A stretch of 6,062 bases of DNA from an uncultured Eubacteriales bacterium (GTDB lineage: Bacteria; Bacillota_A; Clostridia; Saccharofermentanales; Saccharofermentanaceae), in NCBI GenBank assembly GCA_900313405.1, contig OMQY01000210.1:1-6062 (forward strand), given 5' to 3'. Below are positions 1 to 3,539 of the stretch, in pieces (position 1 is the first letter of the stretch; every line of letters starts with the position of its first letter). The notes under the pieces are model-generated. The model saw nothing but the letters and a program-made list of their open reading frames with translations, had not been told where the DNA came from and made no database searches. The translations under genes were made by a program, and so were the position numbers.

Positions 1-2
1 AT

Positions 3-1103
3 TCACTTCACGTTGGCCACTTCGTTCAGATGATGGTCATGAGCCATATGCAGAAGGCAGGCCACAGACCTATCGCTCTCATGGGCGGCGGAACGGGAAT
101 GGTCGGAGATCCGACCGGAAGAACGGACATGAGACAGATGATGACCGTCGAGACGATCGACCATAATGTCGAGTGCTTCAAGCAGCAGATGGGCAAGGTA
201 GTGGACTTCTCTGACGGCAAGGCGATCATCGTCAATAATGCGGACTGGCTCAGGAATCTTAACTATATCGAGTTCTTAAGAGAGATCGGACCTCATTTCT
301 CGGTTAATAAGATGCTCACGGCTGAGTGCTATAAGCAGCGTCTGGAGAAGGGTCTGTCATTCCTCGAGTTCAACTACATGCTCATGCAGAGCTATGACTT
401 CTACTACCTGCACAAGAAGTATGACTGCTGCCTCGAGTTAGGCGGTGACGATCAGTGGTCGAACATCATCGGAGGCGTAGAACTGATCAGACGTAAAGAT
501 CAGGCACCTGCATATGGTCTTACATTTACACTCCTTACGAACAGTGAGGGCAAGAAGATGGGTAAGACAGCAAAGGGCGCCGTATGGCTCGACCCCAACA
601 AGACTTCCGTCTTCGATTTCTATCAGTACTGGCGTAATATCGATGACGCTGATGTCATCAAGTGCATGAAGCTGCTGACGTTCCTGGAGATGGATGAGAT
701 CAATGAATATGCCAAGCTCAAGGATTCCGCCATCAACGAGGCGAAGAAGAGACTGGCTTATGAAGTTACCAAGATCGTTCACGGCGAAGAGCAGGCCGAG
801 ATCGCCAAGAAGACGACAGAGGATATCTACGAGAATCACGGAAGATCCGAGGATATGAAGACGACAGAGATCAGTTCTTCCGATATCGCAGCAGGTCTTC
901 AGATCGCTGACGTTCTCGTTACCGCGGGTCTTATGAAGTCAAAGGGCGAGGCAAGAAGAATGATCCAGCAGAAGGGTGTATATCTGAACGATGTTGCTGT
1001 CGAGGATCAGTTCTATAATCTGTCCGAATCCGACTTTGATGCCAATGGCGAGGCCATCGTACGCAAGGGTAAGAAAAACTACCACAGGCTGAAGCTGATC
1101 TGA
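3..1103 (+). CDS. tyrS: Tyrosyl-tRNA synthetase, 5' end missing
   Basis: Class I aminoacyl-tRNA synthetase that activates tyrosine with ATP and charges tRNA-Tyr in the cytoplasm (EC 6.1.1.1). The frame is open to the window edge, so 366 codons remain of the roughly 400-410 usual for the bacterial enzyme. About 40 N-terminal residues, including the start codon, lie upstream. Visible family marks, in order: HVGH (residues 3-6 of this fragment), the HIGH-type ATP-binding signature; a [12 protein letters not shown] stretch; the tyrosine-pocket GGDDQW motif (about residues 145-150); KMGKT (codons 554-568), the KMSKS-type loop; and a C-terminal S4-like RNA-binding domain (about residues 299-366) with the pattern [18 protein letters not shown] and GVYLND. 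An ATG at base 30 is internal to the Rossmann fold and is not the start. The gene is followed directly by an intrinsic terminator, so it ends its transcript and is independent of the downstream genes. Identification is very secure. Confidence 0.97.
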   Translation, partial: SLHVGHFVQMMVMSHMQKAGHRPIALMGGGTGMVGDPTGRTDMRQMMTVETIDHNVECFKQQMGKVVDFSDGKAIIVNNADWLRNLNYIEFLREIGPHFSVNKMLTAECYKQRLEKGLSFLEFNYMLMQSYDFYYLHKKYDCCLELGGDDQWSNIIGGVELIRRKDQAPAYGLTFTLLTNSEGKKMGKTAKGAVWLDPNKTSVFDFYQYWRNIDDADVIKCMKLLTFLEMDEINEYAKLKDSAINEAKKRLAYEVTKIVHGEEQAEIAKKTTEDIYENHGRSEDMKTTEISSSDIAAGLQIADVLVTAGLMKSKGEARRMIQQKGVYLNDVAVEDQFYNLSESDFDANGEAIVRKGKKNYHRLKLI

Positions 1104-1124
1104 TTGCCATAACACAATCCAGGC

Positions 1125-1177
1125 GTCCTACTGTCTATTTTGCTTTTTGTCAGCGAAATAGACAGTAGGACTTTTTT
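1125..1177 (+). terminator. Intrinsic terminator of tyrS
   Basis: A perfect 16-bp inverted repeat pairs 1125-1140 (GTCCTACTGTCTATTT) with 1156-1171. It continues through a T-G wobble and three more pairs (1142-1144 with 1152-1154), leaving a 7-base loop. Six Ts follow immediately (1172-1177). It begins 21 bases after the tyrS stop codon. There is no T-run on the opposite strand, so it works for rightward transcription only. Confidence 0.95.
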
Positions 1178-1200
1178 ATGGAAGGATTAAGGGCCCGCCA

Positions 1201-1266
1201 TCCGGCGACACCTCCACCGACACTTTTTATCTGAAAAGTGTCGCCCCGAGTGTCGATGCCCCCGGA
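1201..1266. repeat. Nested symmetric inverted repeat
   Basis: Core hairpin: CGACACTTTT (1218-1227), loop TATCTG, AAAAGTGTCG (1234-1243), perfect over 10 bp. Outside it the same hexamer recurs: CGACAC at 1206-1211 and its complement GTGTCG at 1250-1255, each separated from the core by exactly six unpaired bases. TCCGG (1201-1205) and CCGGA (1262-1266) form a third, outermost pair. The result is one long nearly symmetric stem with internal loops. There is no T-run, so it is not an ordinary terminator. It could be a REP-like or miniature mobile repeat, a protein-binding array or an RNA hairpin. Confidence 0.7.
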
Positions 1267-1346
1267 TTTACTTTGAACCTTACGCACTGTGGGTACAGTA
1301 TTGGGTAAACTGATCGTTGTTCTCAAGAGAGCGACGGTTCTTGTTT

Positions 1347-1353
1347 GACACAT
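1347..1353 (+). promoter_or_regulatory. GACACAT site 1
   Basis: First of three copies of GACACAT (or its complement) in the control region of the regulator gene. It is embedded in TTTGACACATCT. It resembles the later sites but lacks the complete inverted half. Being a single short word, it is the weakest copy. Confidence 0.3.
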
Positions 1354-1381
1354 CTCAGAGTATTGACGACATATTCCATTT

Positions 1382-1393
1382 ATAGGTACCTAT
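1382..1393. repeat. Perfect 12-bp palindrome
   Basis: ATAGGTACCTAT reads identically on both strands. It lies in the AT-rich gap about 220 bases upstream of the regulator gene. Such a site could bind a dimeric regulator, but only one copy is visible in the window and no promoter clearly overlaps it. Confidence 0.45.
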
Positions 1394-1462
1394 GAACAAA
1401 AAAAACATATAGTGGGTGTATACGCTAAAATTGTAATAGAAGAAATCCATGGGTCTATTCGG

Positions 1463-1473
1463 ATGTGTCACAT
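1463..1473. promoter_or_regulatory. Operator-like dyad ATGTG-T-CACAT
   Basis: Two 5-bp inverted halves (ATGTG and CACAT) lie around a single central base. The sequence is the exact reverse complement of the 11-mer at 1530-1540. The two copies are 67 bases apart, a little over six helical turns, which would allow looping or cooperative binding. The candidate ligand is the XRE-type protein encoded at 1612; this is inference from proximity only. Confidence 0.45.
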
Positions 1474-1515
1474 GCCAGAAGTGCCATAACCCCTGATTTT
1501 GTTGGATTATCTCGG

Positions 1516-1542
1516 TTATGTTACACAAAATGTGACACATAA
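1516..1542. promoter_or_regulatory. 27-bp inverted repeat, candidate operator
   Basis: Arms TTATGTTACACA (1516-1527) and TGTGACACATAA (1531-1542) are complementary at 10 of 12 positions around AAA. The element contains the ATGTGACACAT dyad (1530-1540). It ends eight bases before the proposed -35 box at 1551. A related TGTCAC lies at 1545-1550, between it and the -35. A bound dimer here could repress or activate the regulator promoter, which suggests autoregulation. Confidence 0.5.
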
Positions 1543-1550
1543 TCTGTCAC

Positions 1551-1580
1551 TTGAAATGTCATTCAGAGTAGCTTTAGAAT
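1551..1580 (+). promoter_or_regulatory. Sigma-A-type promoter of the regulator operon
   Basis: TTGAAA (1551-1556, 5 of 6 to TTGACA) and TAGAAT (1575-1580, 5 of 6 to TATAAT) are separated by 18 bases. Transcription would start near 1587, leaving a short leader of about 25 bases with the ribosome binding site AAAGGAG at 1598-1604. This is the best promoter match in the gap, and it sits directly beside the operator-like repeats. Confidence 0.6.
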
Positions 1581-1611
1581 CCAGATAGGATTGAATCAAA
1601 GGAGCAGGACA

Positions 1612-2247
1612 ATGCTTGGCTTTAAGATCAGAGAGTACAGACTTAAAAATGGCCTATCTCAAAAGGCCTTGGCAAAAACCCTTGGAGTCAGTACGCGTTC
1701 GATCGTTAGGTGGGAGCATGATAGTGCCAAACCCGGTCCAGAGGAGATGAACAAGCTTAAGAAGATTATCGGGATTACGGATGAGGACATTCTCAGCATG
1801 AAAGAAGAGGATAAGACTGATGGTCAATTTGGAAAGGCAGATGTCCTTAATCAAATATCAGACGGTGTTGATAACCTGGTAACAGGACAGGAGAGTATCA
1901 GCGAATTGCTGTCACTTAGCAGAGAGGATTATCGTGATGGGCAGGCAGAATTGATCAAGAGACTTCAGGCTCAAAATGATACATTGCTATCAAAACTTGA
2001 TGCACAGTCTTCTGTTATAGAGTCCTATAAGATGGAGCTTGAGCAAAGCAAGTTACAGAGTCGCCACGGAAGGATCAGAACGACTGTGATAGTCATTACA
2101 TGTCTGATAGTTATCTTATTCACTGTCGGGACATGGCTTTACATAATGAATTACGGATTCAAGGGTGAGATAAATGAGGGATCCGCTTCTATAGAGACTG
2201 TTTATTATTATCACATAGATGATGAACAGATAAACCAAGGAGGATAA
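1612..2247 (+). CDS. Membrane-anchored XRE-family HTH regulator
   Basis: A 211-aa protein with three parts. Residues about 3-58 are a Cro/CI (HTH_3) DNA-binding domain; SQKALAKTLGVS is helix 2 and turn, STRSIVRWE the recognition helix, and the KP after it is typical. Residues about 95-150 are polar, heptad-like and probably coiled coil, suited to dimerisation. Residues 157-179 are one hydrophobic transmembrane helix preceded by RHGRIR, so the N-terminus should be cytoplasmic and the last 30 or so residues outside. A one-component membrane-tethered transcription factor is the simplest reading; the signal and targets are unknown. I chose ATG 1612 because AAAGGAG lies seven bases upstream. A TTG at 1591 in the same frame would add seven residues but consumes that site. 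The 3' end encodes the ribosome binding site of the next gene, whose ATG begins five bases after the stop, so the two are probably translationally coupled. Confidence 0.9.
   Translation: MLGFKIREYRLKNGLSQKALAKTLGVSTRSIVRWEHDSAKPGPEEMNKLKKIIGITDEDILSMKEEDKTDGQFGKADVLNQISDGVDNLVTGQESISELLSLSREDYRDGQAELIKRLQAQNDTLLSKLDAQSSVIESYKMELEQSKLQSRHGRIRTTVIVITCLIVILFTVGTWLYIMNYGFKGEINEGSASIETVYYYHIDDEQINQGG
2237..2243 (+). promoter_or_regulatory. Ribosome binding site fixing start at 2252
   Basis: AAGGAGG, a full Shine-Dalgarno, lies eight bases before ATG 2252 and inside the last codons of the regulator gene. It shows that translation is meant to begin at 2252, in the frame that carries a signal-peptide-like sequence. 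No comparable site serves the GTG at 2295 that opens the long downstream frame. Confidence 0.85.
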
Positions 2248-2251
2248 CAGT

Positions 2252-2314
2252 ATGAGAAAAATTATCGCAACGCTATTGACACTCTCTACAATGAGTGTTA
2301 TGGGGGGGGTATAA
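2252..2314 (+). CDS. 5' part of frame-broken secreted protein
   Basis: Twenty codons starting at an ATG with an ideal ribosome binding site. They encode MRK followed by a hydrophobic stretch (IIATLLTLSTMSVMGG), as in the n- and h-regions of a signal peptide, then Val and a TAA at 2312-2314. On its own this is not a protein. The run of eight Gs (2302-2309) lies just before the stop. With one G fewer, the frame would continue after Met-Gly-Gly into the Tyr-Asn-Leu-His start of the long frame beginning at 2295, giving one 197-aa exported protein. I therefore regard this and the 2295-2846 entry as two halves of one gene. Confidence 0.75.
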   Translation: MRKIIATLLTLSTMSVMGGV

Positions 2315-2846
2315 TCTGCATCAAGAGCAGACTGACGGGACCGACTTCAGCCTTATCGAGTATATCGAGACGCATGAGATAGACAGTTATTCTGATTTCA
2401 TTGAAGTCATTAACACCTATTCCCCATATTCTTATGAAGAACAAGACATAAGTTCATTAAACGTAGATACCTTTATCATAGATATAGATTATGATACACG
2501 TTTAGTGGAAGTGCTTGTCTCCCGTCATACTGACATAAGGACGAATGGTGCACATGGAGAAGCATCCAAGGACTATTACAATGATGCAGGCGTAAAAGTA
2601 TTTACGGTGAACGTATCCGGGGACTTTGCGTATTCTACAGGTTTTTGTAATGTTGTATCCTCGAGTGGGAGCTTCACTAAACCTTCATATAGCACATGGA
2701 CTAGTTCGCCGACGATCACTTCCGGTCATATAACTACAACAAAGGCATATGTAAGAATTTATGGAATAGCCAGAAGTGGGGGCTACAGTAAATCCTATAC
2801 ACTTACACTGACGTGTGATGATTCCGGAAATCTTTCAAGCTACTGA
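2295..2846 (+). CDS. Secreted protein of unknown function, body
   Basis: An open frame of 183 codons if read from GTG 2295; its natural N-terminus is probably the signal-peptide frame at 2252. The first half (about residues 10-75) is acidic, with segments such as FSLIEYIETHEID and VDTFIIDIDYDTRLVEVLV. The second half (about 85-183) is rich in Ser, Thr, Gly, Tyr and Val in alternating patterns that suggest a beta-sandwich. Two cysteines (in TGFCN and TLTCDD) could form a disulfide, and it ends in TLTLTCDDSGN. I do not recognise a named family; the C-terminal pattern recalls uncharacterised secreted clostridial proteins. It lies directly behind the membrane regulator gene and probably shares its transcript. 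The frame is intact for 183 codons past the G-tract, with no further stops or shifts. That argues against an old pseudogene and for a recent mutation, a switchable gene or a sequence error. Confidence 0.7.
   Translation: MLWGGYNLHQEQTDGTDFSLIEYIETHEIDSYSDFIEVINTYSPYSYEEQDISSLNVDTFIIDIDYDTRLVEVLVSRHTDIRTNGAHGEASKDYYNDAGVKVFTVNVSGDFAYSTGFCNVVSSSGSFTKPSYSTWTSSPTITSGHITTTKAYVRIYGIARSGGYSKSYTLTLTCDDSGNLSSY
2302..2309 (+). repeat. Eight-G homopolymer at the frame break
   Basis: A run of eight Gs sits in the only interval where the two frames overlap. The upstream frame is open to 2311, and the downstream frame is open only after a TGA at 2292-2294. Homopolymeric G-tracts are classic slippage sites during replication and transcription, and also a common place for sequencing errors. 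Loss of one G, or gain of two, joins the frames. Confidence 0.9.
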
Positions 2847-2878
2847 CTGTTGGAAAAAGTACAAGGAGGTATAGACCC

Positions 2879-2995
2879 ATGGGATACATATCAGGCTGTA
2901 TCGACATAAAAGAAGACCCGCACTGCAATACGAGTCTTCGGGTCAGATACAGCAAGGCGCAGGAGCCTCAACACCATCTGAGCACATTTACTTAA
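2879..2995 (+). CDS. 38-aa small ORF with two cysteines
   Basis: The frame runs from ATG 2879 to TAA 2993-2995 and encodes a polar peptide beginning MGYISGCIDIKEDPHC and ending HHLSTFT, with two Cys (residues 7 and 16). Its ribosome binding site AAGGAGGT (2863-2870) is complete and ideally spaced (eight bases), which is the main reason to list it. It has no signal peptide or membrane segment. The same bases take part in the strong stems of the 2895-3053 region. It could therefore be a translated leader peptide controlling the next gene, a small bioactive peptide, a decayed gene remnant, or an untranslated RNA with a chance start. I recognise no family. Confidence 0.4.
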   Translation: MGYISGCIDIKEDPHCNTSLRVRYSKAQEPQHHLSTFT

Positions 2996-3053
2996 TAACA
3001 CAGATTGGTCGTTGAGGCAAGGATTCCACTGCAATCGTAATAATTGATTGCAG
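2895..3053 (+). ncRNA. Candidate structured RNA or leader element
   Basis: Several consecutive stems are possible. Stem A: 2895-2902 (GCTGTATC) with 2946-2953, 8 bp perfect. Inside it, either GAAGAC 2912-2917 with 2934-2939 or GACCCG 2915-2920 with 2939-2944 can form; these exclude each other. Stem B: 2965-2980 with 3001-3018, 16 bp with only two single-base bulges (T3005, C3010) and a 20-base loop. Stem C: CTGCAATC 3029-3036 with GATTGCAG 3046-3053, 8 bp perfect. None is followed by a T-run, so these are not ordinary terminators. Stem C ends 11 bases before the GAAGGTG ribosome binding site of the 129-aa secreted protein gene. A translated leader, a cis-regulatory element or a small RNA would all fit. 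Confidence 0.45.
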
Positions 3054-3077
3054 ATCTTGATTTTGAAGGTGATTATC

Positions 3078-3467
3078 ATGAAGAGAAAACTTGCTATTAT
3101 TCTTATGATGGCCATGGTGATAGGCGCATCATTCTCGATGGTTGGAGCAACGACTATGAACTCCACGACATCAAATAGTTATACACCTGTTCTTTCCGGA
3201 ACTGATACAAACGGTGAGTATTATTTTGTTCAGGGCAGTGTGCTGTGGAACGGGTCTTCCAGCACATGGCCATCGGGGGCAAAGATCTATTATGCTCCGT
3301 ACACTTCAAGCCTTACCAAAGCAGGATCATTTGTCGCGCTTGGTTCAGTCGGTGCCTCTAGCGGAAGCATTCAGTACTTTTCTTACTACGGACACAGATC
3401 TGATTACAGAGTGGGTTCTCACACATCATCGGGCTATGTAGATACCACTTTCTCCTTTTACGTTTAA
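3078..3467 (+). CDS. Small secreted Ser/Gly/Tyr-rich protein
   Basis: A 129-aa protein with a clear Sec signal peptide: MKRK, a hydrophobic core (LAIILMMAMVIGASF) and probable cleavage after SMVGA (residue 24). The mature part, about 105 residues, has no cysteine. It is rich in Ser, Thr, Gly and Tyr and in alternating patterns (EYYFVQGSVLW, AKIYYAPYTSS, GSIQYFSYYGH, VDTTFSFYV) that suggest an all-beta fold. The two Trp residues lie close together. No named family is recognised; a secreted bacteriocin-like, surface or matrix role is possible but unsupported. ATG 3078 has GAAGGTG (3065-3071) upstream. A TTG at 3048 in the same frame would spoil the signal peptide and lies in stem C. It is probably in the transcript begun at 1587, 82 bases after the small ORF. 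Confidence 0.82.
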   Translation: MKRKLAIILMMAMVIGASFSMVGATTMNSTTSNSYTPVLSGTDTNGEYYFVQGSVLWNGSSSTWPSGAKIYYAPYTSSLTKAGSFVALGSVGASSGSIQYFSYYGHRSDYRVGSHTSSGYVDTTFSFYV

Positions 3468-3487
3468 CCATTAGCCCGTATCGGCAT

Positions 3488-3519
3488 ACTCTGAGAGCAT
3501 CGCAAGGTGCTCTCAGAGT
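3488..3519 (+). promoter_or_regulatory. Intergenic hairpin with GCAA tetraloop
   Basis: ACTCTGAGAGCA (3488-3499) pairs perfectly with 3508-3519. A T-G wobble (3500/3507) and a C-G pair (3501/3506) then close a GCAA loop (3502-3505), giving a 14-bp stem with a stable GNRA cap. Only TTCATT follows, so it is a poor intrinsic terminator. It sits 20 bases after the stop of the small secreted protein and 20 bases before the lipoprotein start. It may protect the upstream mRNA 3' end, partially terminate, or mark a processing site that sets different levels for the two genes. Confidence 0.65.
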
Positions 3520-3539
3520 TCATTATAGAGGTAGAGATC

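Larger units (their letters stand above)
1178..1550. other. Gene-free, repeat-rich AT-shifted gap
   Basis: No reading frame here combines a ribosome binding site, a start and a credible protein. The stretch goes from GC-rich directly after the terminator (1181-1265) to strongly AT-rich (1371-1440, with eight As at 1398-1405). It contains the inverted-repeat element at 1201-1266, the palindrome at 1382-1393 and the GACACAT-type repeats that are listed separately. The remaining bases (about 1267-1340 and 1400-1460) show nothing I can name. Its position suggests a control region for the regulator gene and possibly the left edge of an acquired segment. Confidence 0.6.

Noticed and set aside
438..839. 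133-codon minus-strand frame opposite tyrS
   Set aside because: It is antisense to a securely identified gene with no ribosome binding site or recognisable protein, so it is a coding shadow.
1178..1234. 18-codon frame starting at ATG 1178
   Set aside because: It begins at the end of the terminator T-run, has no ribosome binding site and runs through the inverted repeat.
1345..1392. Perfect TTGACA at 1345 and TTGACG at 1363 as promoter -35 boxes
   Set aside because: No acceptable -10 box lies at 16-18 bases from either (best are GACATA and TACCTA). The 1551-1580 pair is better and closer to the gene.
1398..1405. Eight-A run as a second slippage tract
   Set aside because: It lies in noncoding DNA with no frame to switch and is too far from the chosen promoter to alter spacing.
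1355..1540. 61-codon minus-strand frame in the gap
   Set aside because: No ribosome binding site, composition follows AT-rich noncoding DNA, and it runs through the operator-like repeats.
1591..1611. TTG start for the HTH regulator, seven codons upstream
   Set aside because: The AAAGGAG at 1598-1604 is ideally placed for ATG 1612 and would lie inside the coding region if TTG were used. The extra residues add nothing to the HTH fold.
2891..3166. 91-codon minus-strand frame
   Set aside because: It overlaps the start of the well-supported secreted protein gene and the palindromic stems, which keep frames open on both strands. There is no start signal.
3078..3467. Lactococcin 972-type bacteriocin
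   Set aside because: Size and signal peptide are reminiscent, but the expected residue pattern is not seen and no accompanying immunity or ABC transporter gene is present.
3507..3539. GTG start for the lipoprotein
   Set aside because: It lies in the hairpin, has no ribosome binding site, and would put eleven residues, including acidic ones, before a textbook lipoprotein signal peptide.
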